From NCBI GenBank assembly GCA_963277665.1, contig OY728120.1, forward strand, positions 422,412,138 to 422,476,137: a DNA stretch of 64,000 nucleotides, written 5' to 3'. A model generated the notes under the pieces. It saw only the letters and a program-made list of their open reading frames with translations. It searched no databases and was not told the DNA's origin. The position numbers were made by a program, and so were the translations under genes. Position 1 is the stretch's first letter; the number at the start of each line of letters is the position of its first letter. The stretch is from Viscum album. Lineage: Eukaryota; Streptophyta; Magnoliopsida; Santalales; Viscaceae. Shown piece after piece: positions 14,446-27,030 of the stretch.

Positions 14446-15249
14446 GGTTTAAATTAAAATTTTTAATATGTTAAAATTTCAGTACATATGTAGTAAATGG
14501 TTTCATCATCCTTTAATACATTTTCCCATTAATATTATCTTTTTTAGACCCATCATAGAGATATATACTTTTTAATATCTCTCTTCAGGTTTTAAGACCA
14601 TATATTATATTTGATATTTTACATATCTATTTAATATTAGACTGCTTTGAGAATTCATAATTTTGTGTATCATCTAATAATTCCTTTAATTCTAGTGTTT
14701 AAGGGACAAATATTAATTTCTATAATCAAATGTTTCGATCATTTTAATGGTTTAAATAAGGAATATTACTTTTCCTTTTTGGTTATTACAAATTATCCTT
14801 ATCTACCTTATTTATCATCACATGGATGGATGATTGATGATTTTTTTTGTGAATTATAGGATTAATACCGTTCCCTTTATTATCAAGATCCATCATTTTC
14901 AAATCCTTGAGTATTTAGTTTCATTCAATTATCATCATGGATATTATATTATTATCCTTCCTACAATGATCATGAACCACCTAGATTACTTTCCTAAGGC
15001 TATAATGTATTAAAAAGTCATAGTATTTTATCAAATTAAAAAATCTTGTTTGTTTCATGTTCAACTCTATCACTATGAATATATACATTAATCTATTATG
15101 AGAATAATAAATTTCAAAACATTTAACCAAAGAGATAATTCCTCCATATAAATAATGAAACTATAACAACTATTAACTCCAAATAAAGAGTTTTTTAAAT
15201 TTTATCATGATCCTTTAGTTGGCATGACACTATTTTCCAAGATGTTTTT
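14446..15249. other. AT-rich junction between two minus-strand elements
   Basis: About 0.8 kb separates the LTR end at 14445 from the recognisable RT and RNase H relic of a second - strand element. That is too short for the rest of a Ty3/gypsy RNase H and integrase, so part of pol is deleted or displaced. A 70-codon + strand frame at 14647-14859 has no recognised relative. Confidence 0.35.
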
Positions 15250-16603
15250 CAGGAGGACACATCAGAATCCCATTATTGACTGATCACCATATTTTAAAAA
15301 AAATTACCATTAGATGGTTGTGTGAGTAAATGTAAAATATAAATCCTTCTCATAATCTCCATGAAATTCATCACATTCATTTATCCATTGGAACATGGAT
15401 CCTTTCATAGATAACTTGTTTAGCTGATTAGATAGTCATGAAAAGGTTCACATAAATAATAAATATTTTCCTTCCAATCCAAGACTATTATGGATCACAT
15501 TTTTAATTTTGTAGTCTATTACATTTATTAATTACCATTATCTATAAAAGAATGAGAAAATTACATTATCTTGTGACTATATTACACCTGAATGACCCAT
15601 TAAATATCCAGAATTCTCAGTCTCTAAACTTATCAAATAAAATATCTAATGACATTTTTTCTAGAAAAATCCTCAAATTATATTTATCATATTCATTGAT
15701 ATGTTAATATATAATATTTTCATCAATAAAAACATAAAAATTTTATCAATGAATTTTCTAAGGGCTCAATTCAAGAGATCTATTAATAAATAAAGGTATT
15801 TTTATGATTGAACATCATCAATATGAATTCAATGTGTTCGTATCATATATGGAAGGTTTCAATGGTTATGTCAACACATCCCAAAATTAAATGTTTATTT
15901 CTAGATCAATTATCAAAATTTGATACGTAATGGGAACCTCTTAGTAATTAAAAGAGGTTGCCACTATGTGGTAGACTACACATGTTTGTGATTATAATCA
16001 TTCTAAGATCTTTATAATTTATGATAAGATTAGTTGATCTATATTTTATATTATCATGGAGAACATGCTCAACTATTGGCTTGTTACTAGGGAATATAAA
16101 ATAATTTTCCAGATTCACATATATTTTCTTCTTCAATCCATCCAATATAGCTAGATATACATTGTTATGATACTTTGAGATAGTAATTTCTCTTGTAATG
16201 AGTTCTATTTAATATTAAACCTCACTATCTAGATAAAATACTTGTAAAATCTTTAGGAAAAGATTAAATTTTATCATTTGAAACCTATTTATATTCTATA
16301 TTAAGCTTCTCGCCCACCATTTGATCAAAATACCAGTCATGATTGGGTCATAAGAACCATATAATAAAAGTAATATCCAATGAGAGTTTTTATTAATCAT
16401 TACTGCGATTAAAAATTATATTCTCATTGGGGAAATTAAATGTTATTACCTTATAAAGTAAAATTTTATGGCCATTTGGTAGAGAGAACCAGTCCATATA
16501 AAAAATAACATCATAATCTGATAATGTGAAAATAATAATATTGTTGGCATGTAATCTCCCAGAAACATATATTGAAGAATAATTGCAGACATGGGATGTT
16601 ATA
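15250..16603 (-). pseudogene. Partial Ty3/gypsy pol (PR, RT, RNase H side), cut by a later insertion
   Basis: On the - strand, 16611-16393 reads through a retropepsin C-terminal block (VSGRLHANN... then SDYDVIFYMDWF, family DFDVILGMDWL). The frame at 16145-15948 ends in a block matching the RT motif that is usually DYRxLN...KYPLPRIDDLF. About 15470-15300 matches the LTRKGxxFxW..EC connection of RT and RNase H. The protease N-terminus is missing because the 16604-28426 element inserted into it. The weak continuation on the other side (from 28432 upward) is consistent with this. It is decayed, with frame changes between the blocks. Confidence 0.7.
16599..16603. repeat. Probable 5-bp target-site duplication, left
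   Basis: TTATA immediately precedes the TG of the 5' LTR; the right side has TAATA at 28427-28431, one mismatch. A 5-bp duplication is normal for Ty3/gypsy and is perfect for the related solo LTR at 53302-58430, which supports these boundaries. Confidence 0.6.
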
Positions 16604-18027
16604 TGTAACATCCGAAGTAAGTAATGAATAATATATATTTTTATCTATGTCTATTATTGAATTAGATAGTGTTTTAGAGGCTTAAAATGAAAATAAATCC
16701 AATCTTAAGCATGGAATACACTAATATTCTTAAAAGATTGTTTTACTGACTTTTGATGGCAAACCTTTTTTTAAATATATATTTTTACAATTTTATAAGC
16801 TATGTTTGTCAAAATAAACTTATTCTTTATTATTGGGACATAAAAATTGACTGTTTTTTTGAATTTTTGGTATTTTTCTGATAAAGTTCATTTTTTAATG
16901 AATAGTGAAAAAATGTTGTATTTTAATTCAAAACCTATTTTTAATATAATTTATTTATTTTATCAGATTATCTTTTGAATTTTTTTTAAAGTGAAATTAG
17001 AATCTATTTTTACCATTTAATCCAATGGTGGTCATTGGAGTCAATTTCACATTGAAATCAGACTTAAACTAGTGTCAATGTTTTGATACTTATTGTTTCA
17101 TAAAAACACGCTATTTGCTCTGACAGCGGGAATTAATTATTAAATTAATTAATGTGACTTATATGATTTGAATTTTGTAAAATTTACATCATTTTTGAAT
17201 TCAGAATATCAAATATATCTTAGGAAGAATTTTTGGTATTTTTCTGAAAAACTTCAATTTTTGATGAATAGTGAAACCACTAAGTGGTAGTTAAAGAAAC
17301 TGATTTTTCGTTTAAATGAATCTTTGTCACTTCTGTGATTTTATTTTCAAAAATCCAACATACATGGTTGTCATTAAGAAGTAAAATGTGGTTCAATGAG
17401 ATTAAAATAATTTTTTTGTGAATAGTAACTTTTAGGTTCTTAATCGCGATTAGTGGTAATTAGTGTAGTATAAGGTAAAAATAATGTTTTAATAATATGA
17501 AATGACCTAGACACATGTCCTACCATTATTTGATGTGTCATGGCCGAACAAGACAATCAATGGGTAAACTTGGGGACCCCATGGAGCCACTTTGGTAGGA
17601 AAATGACATTAATATCTTTTTATTTATTGTTAAAGTAAAAATGACACAAACATGAGTTATTTTACGAAAACAATTTTTAAATGGTGTTATACAAGTCCGA
17701 TTTTTGATTATAATTAGTAATTCGAAAGCTAAAATGATTTCCAACATCATAGTAGTTTTTTTATAATTTCTAGAATTTAAATAAATTAAATTATTTATGA
17801 CATCATGATGATGCAACGATTACCTCATTAATAAAGGATTTAAATAAAATGAAATGATAATGTAAAATCTATGACCTAAACATGTCCAAAACCTATTGGA
17901 TGGGTGGATTTAGAACCCTTATCACCTTAACCTCTAATTATATCAATGTGGGACCTTTTGAATCCGAAAATCTTTTTAAAATAAAGTAACATTTCTTTAC
18001 TTTCCAAGAGTTCCCCTCCTCTCCTCT

Positions 18028-18034
18028 TATAAAA
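18028..18034 (+). promoter_or_regulatory. TATA box of the 5' LTR
   Basis: TATAAAA followed by GGCCCCCACC, preceded by a C/T-rich run. It is conserved at 26271-26277 and at 54925-54931 in the solo LTR. U3 would then be about 1.4 kb, with transcription starting a few tens of bases downstream. Confidence 0.75.
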
Positions 18035-18750
18035 GGCCCCCACCTCTACCTCCTTACCCACACATCCAAAGCCTTTTGCTCGGCCAAAACCTGCCCATTT
18101 TGTCTCTTCACTTACCTCTCTTACTCCTTGAAGCCTCAATTTGGGCATAATTATTCCCAAGGAAGCCTTTGAGCTCAAACCAAAGGGAAGTTACCTGATT
18201 TTAAGGTAATGTCTTCACTTGAGTCATTTTGTTTTATTTTGCTTCTCCAACCACCTAAACTCATTTTATTCATTTCTTTTGTAACAACTACAGTATCTTA
18301 GATATACTAGGATGTTGTTATAATAAGGATTCTAGCTACACTTACACAAACCTACATCTAATGGTTAAAGAACATACTGTTTCCGTGGATGGTGAATTTC
18401 TGCCTCCCAAAACGATGATTGTTCAACATTCTTTTAACACCTTCAAAGGTGGCCATTAAGATGAAACTATATTTATATATGATATATAATATTTTTATGT
18501 TTTCCTTAACCTTCTGTATTTTTCATTTTGGGCATACCTTTATGGTTCCCATTATGGGTAAATGCGATATCTTCATTTAAGGAAGTGCGGACTACCGCCC
18601 CCTCAAAGTGATTTGATTCGTTAAATACCATATGTGGGATGTATAAAGGATGGAGTTATGATATTATATATGATATTACACTGGAATTATAATATACCTT
18701 TATATCATTATGATTCCATTCTATAAAATACGAAATAGAAATGAAAGTAG

Positions 18751-18788
18751 CGTTCATGCGTACGTACGGCTTACCGTCTCCATGAACG
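18751..18788 (+). other. Conserved CpG-bearing hairpin in the LTR
   Basis: CGTTCATG (18751-18758) pairs perfectly with CATGAACG (18781-18788) around a loop that holds CGTACGTACG, itself a palindrome. It recurs at 26993-27030, 55645-55682 and 55853-55890. Its role is unknown. It lies downstream of the TATA box, so it would be present in the transcript. Confidence 0.6.
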
Positions 18789-19888
18789 GTGCATTTCATT
18801 TCTTACCTATAAATGATTATGTAATATTATAAATGCATGCATTTACTGGATATATATGAAATATATGATATCTAAATCATGAATACCATTCTGTATATAA
18901 TGGATACATGAACAACTTGTAATTATAAAGGGCTTATTTTTGACTCATGTACCAATGATCATTAAAATGAACATTATTAACTTAAATAATTACATAGTGT
19001 TAATGACATGGAAATAAGTGATATAAAATGAATAATGAACATGAAAAAGGTTCTTAAACAAGTAGAAACTAACTCAAGTTTATTATTCAGGACATTAAAG
19101 AATGACCAAGTCAAGTCGGACCCGAGGTATGGGACTTCGTCTCAATCTCCTTTCATTGAGGCATATTTTGTATTATACACAACCTTCTTTTATATGGTGT
19201 ATAAACCCCTTTGACTTTTATGTTTATCCAAAAGGAGTCTTTTTTATACGAAGCTTTTTACTAAATGACAAAAGGGAATGTTTTGTCGTACGTATACGAC
19301 GACAATGACTTCTCCGCCGTCGTGACCATTATTTGAGTTTCGGCTTCCTCTACAAGCCATATCTTATTTTTAAAAGAAAAATAAGTACCATGTTTTACTT
19401 TTCTTTTATTTTGGTATTGAAAATGGTTTTCATAATGTTTTTATATCAATGTGTTGTATTGATATCTTGTGATTGAAAGGTGGACATGTTATGTTTCCTT
19501 TATGCATGTTTTATGTGATATGATTATGTTGAGGTTCTTGGGAATTATTATGAATATTGGTGGTTCTGTGATAAAATAAGTGCGGGTGAGCCCAATATAG
19601 CTCTCCAATGCATTGGGTAATGGGAAGGAGTGAAACGTTAAGGTTTCTCCGAAGAGATTTAGGGAATATACTGTGATGGGTATTCCAAACGTAACCAAGA
19701 GGGTTACTCCCTATGTAAGAATGTTATGAATGCCTCAAGTTACCTTTATGTATTATGATTTATATGATTTATTCATGATTTGATGAGGTATGTTAAAGTG
19801 ATTTTGTTTTATGGGAAAAGTATGATTTCATTCTTATGTATATATGAACTCATGTTTCCTTTCCATATTTTTTTTATATAACATATAC

Positions 19889-19905
19889 TGAGCTTTTTAT
19901 GCTCA
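19889..19905 (+). other. TGAGC/GCTCA hairpin near the end of the LTR transcript region
   Basis: TGAGC and GCTCA flank a TTTTTAT loop, about 300 bases before the LTR end. The same 17 bases occur at 28129-28145 and 58136-58152. A role in RNA 3'-end formation is a guess from the position. Confidence 0.55.
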
Positions 19906-20186
19906 TCCCAAGTCTTTTTTGAAATGTTTTTCACAGGTAAAGGGAAAGGTACATGATATGATGATAGTGTCAAGGAAGTTTCAAGAAATAATCCATGTTT
20001 TATTTTAAATATGTTTCGTTGATGGGAAAAAATGAACACTATCTTTATGTAACCACTTTGTTAAAATGTGGAATGTAATGAAAGTTTTATGATCTTATTC
20101 TCTAAAACTCTAAACCTGAAAATATACTCAATATGTAATCTTGTAATAACTCAAGATTAAGTAAGGTTTAAGGCTGGGGCCTTATA

Positions 20187-20200
20187 GTTGTTATCAAAGG
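20187..20200 (+). other. Primer-binding site (initiator-Met tRNA type, mutated)
   Basis: GTTGTTATCAAAGG directly follows the 5' LTR end. It resembles the usual plant Ty3/gypsy site TGGTATCAGAGC with a few substitutions, and position and family fit. Confidence 0.75.
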
Positions 20201-20320
20201 TTGGTTTAGATAACTTTAGGAGTTAGAATTCTATTAAATTATTATCTAAAAATATTTTTTTGAAATGATATAGCATTTGAAGATTACCATGTTGCTTCAT
20301 CTAAGACATGTTTGTTCAGA

Positions 20321-23300
20321 ATGGTTTTCCGTAGAGGAAATAGTGAAGTAGTTCTAGGAAGGCATACAGAAGGAAATAACCTTTCGAATCAGCATCCCGA
20401 GATGGTCGGAATTGGAACTGAACAGTTTGTTGCAGTAATGGCGCAGTTGACTCAAGCGATAAATGGTGGTGGTATCCATGCACGAGATCTGCCAGATCAA
20501 CCGCAGAGGAACATGTCAGTGGTGGAACATTTCATGAGGCAACATCCCCCATCATTCAGAGGATCATCTGACCCTGTGTTAGCTGAAGGGTGGATTAAAG
20601 CACTGGAGAAGATTTTCGATGTCATGGGGTGTTCAGACAATCAAAAGGTTAGTCTTACTATTTACCGTTTGGAGAGTGAGGCAGATCAGTGGTGGTCTAT
20701 GGTTAAAAATATCAGGGATGCCGATGAGATTGATGCTCTTGACTGGGATGAATTCAAAGGTATGTTTCTTGAGAAGTATTTTCCTAAGGCTGTTCGACAT
20801 AGGATGGAAAATAAATTCTTGGAATTGAGGCAAGAGGAAGACTCAGTGGATGCCTATGAAGAAAGGTTCACTCGATTGGAAAGGTATGCTCCAAATTTTA
20901 TCCGAGACAATGATAGTAAAATCAATCGTTTTTACTCAGGATTAAAGCCAAAATATCGAAGGGCATTAGCTTCTCGTGAGTTCAAATGTTATGAAAAGAT
21001 TGTTCGATGTGATGAGAAAGTGAATATGGGGTTTGCCGATGATCAAGTGTTCTATAACAACCAGAAGAAGAAGAGACAAAGGTGGCAGGATAAAGGAAAG
21101 AATTCTTCAAAAAGGTCTGATGGTAAGATAACTAAGTTTCCAGTTTGTGATAAATGTGGGAAAAGGCATGCTGTGGAATGTCTTCTGAATTCTGGAAAGT
21201 GCTACCGATGCGGTTAGATGGGACATAAGGCTCGTGATTGCACTGAAATAGATCAGGGTGATGGTAAGACCAAATTTGATTTACAGTTAGTGAAATGTTT
21301 TAAGTGCAATGAGATAGGTCACTATGCAAATGAGTGTCCGACAAAGAGCTTGAGTGATGGGAAGTAGTTAGACTACAAGTAGAAAGGGGTGGTGAAATCC
21401 TTTGCAACTACTTCATTGGATGTCGGGCCGTCAAATGAAGTTGTATCAGGTACTTTGTTTTTTTTTTCAGATTATGCCAGTGTGTTGTTTGATTCGGGGT
21501 CTACACATTCTTTCATCTCTGAAACCTTTTCTAGTAAAATGAGAATACCATCTCAAGAAATGACTCCTGAACTTGTGGTAAAAACACCTGTGGGAAATGT
21601 TGAGGCAAAAAGAATTTATAAGAATCTTCCTATCCTTATCTGTGGAAAGAACCTACTTGAAAACCTTATTTTTCTACCTCTAGTAGAGTTTGATGTTACC
21701 CTAGGTATGGATTGGCTCTCTATTTACCAAGCTAAGATTGACTGTAGAGCTAAAGAAGTTTCTTTTCAGAAATAATTTCAGTTTGTGTACAAGAACGAAC
21801 CCTTACTGTTGATAAAATATCAAGAGGCCGAGAAACTTGTAAAATATGGAAATGAATGTTACCTTGCACATATTGTTGAAAACAAGGGAACTGTTCAGAT
21901 TAATGATGTGCCAGTGGTAAATGAGTATCTTGATGTTTTTCTTGATGAGTTGCCTGGAATAATACCAGATCAGGAAGTTGAATTGACTGTTGACTTATTT
22001 CCTGATGCTAAGCCAGTTTCAAAACCCCCTTATCGAATGGCTCAAGTTGATCTTTTAGAGTTAAAAAAACAATTGCAGGAGTTATTAGATAAAGGTTTCA
22101 TTCGACCTAGCACATCACCATGGGGTGCTCCTCTCTTGTTTGTTAAAAAGAAAGATGGCTCAATGAGACTTTGCATTGATTATAGGGCCTTGAATAATAT
22201 CACTGTTAAGAACAAATATCCTTTTCCTCATATCGATGATTTGTTTGATCAGCTCCAGGAAGCTCAGTATTTTTCAAAGATTGACCTGAGATCGGGGTAC
22301 CATCAGCTGAAGGTAAAGGAAGCAGATGTTCCGAAGACTGTGTTTCGTACAAGATATGGCCATTATTAATTTGTAGTAATGCCTTTTGGGCTAACCAATG
22401 CACCTGCTGTATTCATGGACTTAATGAATATAATTTTCCATGAGTTCTTGGATAAGTTTGTTGTGGTTTTCATTGATGATATTTTGGTGTTTTCTAAAAG
22501 TAAAGAAGATCATGAAAGACATTTAAGGGTTATTTTTCAAACCTTAAAAGAAAAGAAATTGTATGGGAAATTCAGCAAGTGTGAGTTTTGGTTGCAACAA
22601 ATTTCATTCCTTGGTCATATTGTTTCTAAAGATGGGATAACCGTTGATCCTGCAAAAACAAAGGTTGTTGAAGAATGTCCAAGACCCACAAATGTAACAG
22701 AGATTTGTAGTTTCCTTGTTTTGGAAGGCTATTACTGAAGGTTTGTTAGAAATTTTTCACGGTTATCTAGTCCAATGACTAAGCTAACTCGGAAGGGTGT
22801 TAAGTTTATCTGGACAAAAGAATGTGATGATTGTTTTCAGGAATTGATACGAAGATTGGTGAATTCTCCAGTTTTGGCACTACCTTCCAGGAATGGTGAG
22901 TTTGTTATATACAGTGATGCTTCATTGAAAGGACTTGGTTGCGTCCTAATGCAGAATAATTAGGTAATTGCTTATGCTTCATGACAGTTGAAAACTCATG
23001 AGGTAAATTACCCTACACATGATTTGGAATTAGCTACTGTTGTTTTCGCTTTAAAAATTTGGAGGCATCATTTGTATGGAGTAAAGTGTGAAATATATAC
23101 TGATCACAAAAGTTTAAAGTATATATTAACACTGAAAGAATTGAACATGAGACAAAGGAGATGGCTAGAATTAATCAAGGATTATGATTGCACAATTCAT
23201 TACCATCCAGGAAAAGAAAATAAAGCGGCTGATGCTTTGAGTCGAAAAAGAATTGCTTCATTAGCAATGTTGTGTTTGGAACGTGATCCTTTAGTTAAGG

Positions 23301-24836
23301 ATTTGATGAACTTTGGCATAGAAGTTGTTGGTGTAGGATGTTGTTCTGTTTTGTTTCAGGTATCAGTGAAATCTTGTTTATCAGACAGAATCAAGCAAGC
23401 ACAGAAGCAAGACAGTGAGTTGCAGAAAATGGTAGAGCTGGTTCAGAAAGGTAAGTTGCCTGAATTCAACATTGATAGTGATTGTGTTTTTAGATTTGGG
23501 AAGAGATTTTGTGTGCATTGTGATTCACAGTTGAAGAGAGAGTTGTTATGTGAAGCTCATAGTTCTCCATTTTCAGTTCATCCTGGCAGTACTAAGATGT
23601 ACAGAGATCTACGGGAGTATTACTGGTGGGATGGAATGAAAAGAGATATTGCTGATTTTACTGTGAAGTGTTTGACTTGTCAGCAGGTTAAAGCAGAGCG
23701 ACAGTTACTGAAAGGGATGCTTCAGCCTCTACCCGTGCCAGAGTGGAAATGGGAGAATATATCCATGGACTTTGTTGTGGGATTACCGAAGACATCTCGA
23801 GGTAATAATGCAATCTGGGTTATTGTTGATCGCTTGACTAAATCTGCTCATGTCCTTGATATACAAGATACTTTTTCCCTAGATCAACTTTCCCATTTTT
23901 ATCTTAAAGAGATAGTCAGGTTACATGGAGTTCCTCTCTACATTTTATCTGACCGTAATCCCAGGTTCACTTCTAAATTTTGGAATGGCCTTTAGAAGTC
24001 GTTGGGTACTGAATTAAATTTTAGTATAGTTTTTCATCCTCAATCATATGGGCAGTCGGAATGAACAATTCAGACCTTGGAGGATATGCTACGAGCTTGT
24101 TCGATGGATTATCAGGGAAGTTGGGACCAACATCTTTCTTTGGTTTAATTTTCATATAATAACAGTTTTCATTCCAGTATACAGATGACACCATTTGAGG
24201 CATTATATGGGAATCAGTATCGAACTCCAGCTTTCTGGGATGAAGTGGGTGAAAGGAAGCTGATGGGACCAGAATTGGTAGAGGAGATGGCATAAAAAGT
24301 TCAGCTGATACAGAAACACATGAGAACAGCTCAGAGCATGTAGAAGAGTTATGCGGACAACAGGAGGAAGGATCTTTCTTTTAAGGTAGGTGATCATGTT
24401 TTTCTCAAAGTATCACCATGGAAAAGTGTGATGTGATTTGGTAAGAAAGGGAAGTTGAGTCCAAGGTTCATTGGACCATATGAAATTATAGAGAGAGTTG
24501 GATCAGTTGCTTACCGAGTGGCTTTACCTCCGAGTTTATCTCAGGTACACAATGTTTTTCATGTTTCGATGATGAGAAAGTACATGCCAGATCCATCTCA
24601 TGTTTTGAGTCCAGAGGTAGTTCAGTTGGAAGAGAACCTATCTTACGAGGAACAACCGGTCCAGATTCTTGACCACAGGAAGAAAGTGTTACAGAATAAG
24701 GTGATTCATTAGGTAAAGGTTTTGTGGAAAAAACCACATGATAGAAGAGGCAACATGGGAATCTGAAAATGCAATGAGGGATAAGTACCCCCATTTATTT
24801 TATAGGTTAATAAATTGCAGGGACACAATTTTCTAA
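20321..24836 (+). pseudogene. Gag-Pol polyprotein of the chromovirus, inactivated
   Basis: A single frame encodes Gag, protease, RT, RNase H, integrase and a chromodomain-like tail, about 1500 codons. The start is the ATG at 20321 (MVFRRGN); an upstream TTG at 20312 is in frame but not needed. Gag spans about 20540-21020 (FRGSSDP, EKIFDVM, EKYFPKAVR). Zinc knuckles lie at about 21200-21240 (CYRCG..GH....C) and 21299-21342 (CFKCNEIGHYANEC). Protease is at 21389-21775 (DSGSTHSF near 21491, LGMDWLS near 21709). RT runs about 21990-22560 (SPWGAP, IDDL, FIDD at about 22469-22480), RNase H about 22905-23260 (YSDAS, TDHKSL), integrase about 23540-24200 (HPGS...CLTC zinc finger, MDFV, SDRNPRF, GQSE). 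The chromodomain-like end (EEATWE) is at about 24745-24830. Stops are at 21215, 21365, 21380, 21773, 22367, 22736, 22961, 22982, 23993, 24062, 24146, 24293, 24341, 24434 and 24710. A one-base shift lies in the A run near 24727-24733. The catalytic residues I can see remain, but no full product is possible. Confidence 0.95.
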
Positions 24837-24848
24837 AGGGGGGAAGGA
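24835..24848 (+). other. Polypurine tract
   Basis: AAAGGGGGGAAGGA ends exactly at the TG of the 3' LTR. It is the expected plus-strand primer for reverse transcription and fixes the LTR start. It overlaps the gag-pol stop codon by two bases. Confidence 0.92.
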
Positions 24849-26270
24849 TGTAACATCCCAAGTAAGTAATGAATAATATATATTTTTATCTATGTCTATT
24901 AATGAATTAGATAGTGTTTTAGAGGCTTAAAATGAAAATAAATCCAATCTTAAGCATGGAATACACTAATATTCTTAAAAGATTGTTTTACTGCCTTTTG
25001 ATGGCAAACCTTTTTTTACATCTATATTTTGAAAATTTTATAAGCTATGTTTGTCAAAATAAACTTATTCTTTATTATTGGGACATCAAAATTTACTTTG
25101 TGTGAATTTTTGGTATTTTTCCGATAAAGTTCATTTTTAATGAATAGTGAAAAAATGTTGTATTTTAATACAAAACCACTTTTTAATATAACTTATTTAT
25201 ATGATTAGATTATATTTTTAATTGGTTTTAAAGTGAAATTGGAATATATTTTTACCATTTAATCCAATGGTGGTCATTGGAATCATTTTCACTTTGAAAT
25301 CAGACTTAAACTAGTGTCAATGTTTTGATACTTATTGTTTCATAAAAACACGCTATTTGCTCTGACATATGGAATTAATTATTAAATTAATTAATGTGAC
25401 TTCTATGATTTGAATTTTGTAAAATAGACATCATTTTTTAATTCAGAATATCAAATATATCTTAGGGTGAAGTATTGGTATTTTTCTGAAAAACATCAAT
25501 TTTTGATGAATAGTGAAACCACTAAGTGGTAGTTAAAGAAACCGATTTTTCGTTTAAATGAAACTTTGTCACTAATGTGATTTTATTTTAAAAAATCCAA
25601 CATACATGGTTGTCATTAATAAGTAAAATGTGGTTCAATGAGATTAAAATAATTTTTTGGTGAATAGTAACTTTTATGTTCTTAATCGTGATTAGTGGTA
25701 ATTAGTGTAGTTTAAGGTAAAAACAATATTTTAATAATATGAAATTACCTAGATACATGTCCTAACCTTATTATATGTGTCATGGCCGACCAATACAATC
25801 CATGGGTCAACTTGGGGACCCCATGGAGCCACATTGGTAGGAAAATGACATTAATATCTTTTTATTTAATGTTAAAGTAAAAATGACACAAACATGAGTT
25901 ATTTTACGAAAACAATTTTTACATGGGGTTATACAAGTCAGAGTTTTGATTATAAATTTTCATTGGAAAGATAAAAATATTTCCAACATCATAGTATTTT
26001 TTTTTATAATTTTTATAATTTAAATAAAATAAATTATTTATGACATCATTATGATGCAACGATTACCTCATTAATAAAGGATTTAAATAAAATGAAATGA
26101 TAATGTAAAATATATGACCTAAACATGTCCAAAACCTATTGGATGGGTGGATTTCAAACCCTTATCAACTTACCATCGAATTATATCAATGTGGGTCCTT
26201 TTGAATCTGAAACACATTTTAAAATAAAGTAACATTTCTTTACTTTCCAAGAGTGCCCCTCCTCTCCTCT

Positions 26271-26277
26271 TATAAAA
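26271..26277 (+). promoter_or_regulatory. TATA box of the 3' LTR
   Basis: TATAAAA with the same C/T-rich upstream run and GGCCCCCACC downstream context as in the 5' LTR. Confidence 0.7.
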
Positions 26278-26992
26278 GGCCCCCACCTCTACCTCCTTAC
26301 CCACACTTCCAAAGCCATTGGCTCGGCCAACCCCTGCCCATTTTCTCTCTCCACTTCCCTCTATTTCTCCTTGAAGACTCACTTTGGGCAGAATTCTTCC
26401 CAAGGAAGCTTTTGAGCTCAAACCCAAGGGAGTTACCCAATTTTAAGGTAATGTCTTCACTTGAGTCCTTTTGTTTTATTTTGCTTCTCCAACCACCTAA
26501 ACTCTTTTTATTCATTTCTTTTGTAACAACTACAGTATCTTCCATATACTAGGATGTTGTTATAAGAAGGATTCGAGCTACACATACACACACCTACATC
26601 TAATGGTTAAAGAACATACTGTTTCTGTGGATGGGGAATTTCTGCCTCCCGAAATGATGATTGTTCAACATTGTTTTAACACCTTAAAAGGTGGCGATTA
26701 AGATGACACTATATTTATATATGATATATAATATGTTTATGGTTTCCTTAAGCTTCTGTATTTTTCATTTTGGGCATACCTTTATGGTTCCCAATATGGG
26801 TAAACGCGATATCTTCATTTAAGGAAGTGCGGACTACCGCCACCTCAAAGTGATTTGATTCGTTAAATACCATATGTGGGACGTATAAAGGATGGAGTTA
26901 TGATATTATATATGATATTACACTGGAATTATAATATACCTTTATATCATTATGATTCCATTCTATAAAATACGAAATAGAAATGAAAGTAG

Positions 26993-27030
26993 CGTTCATG
27001 CGTACGTACGACTTACCATCTCCATGAACG
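26993..27030 (+). other. Conserved CpG-bearing hairpin, 3' LTR copy
   Basis: CGTTCATG and CATGAACG arms are intact; the loop differs at two positions from the 5' LTR copy, while both arms are identical. Confidence 0.6.

Larger units (their letters stand above)
16604..20186 (+). repeat. 5' LTR of the chromovirus
   Basis: 3583 bp, starting TGTAACATCC and ending GGGGCCTTATA. It carries a TATA box at 18028-18034, a CpG-bearing hairpin at 18751-18788 and a TGAGC/GCTCA hairpin at 19889-19905. It pairs with 24849-28426 over its whole length. Open frames inside it (for example 17927-18178 on the - strand) recur in the other LTR copies only because the DNA is repeated. Confidence 0.96.

Noticed and set aside
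17927..18178. Minus-strand frame in the 5' LTR, repeated at 26170-26427, with + strand frames over the same DNA at 26253-26552 and 54907-55206
   Set aside because: The frames recur only because the LTR recurs; they overlap the TATA region and have no protein family features.
20633..20833. Minus-strand and alternative-frame ORFs over gag-pol (also 22206-22403, 24021-24397, 24486-24794)
   Set aside because: They are shadows of the real + strand gag-pol frame.
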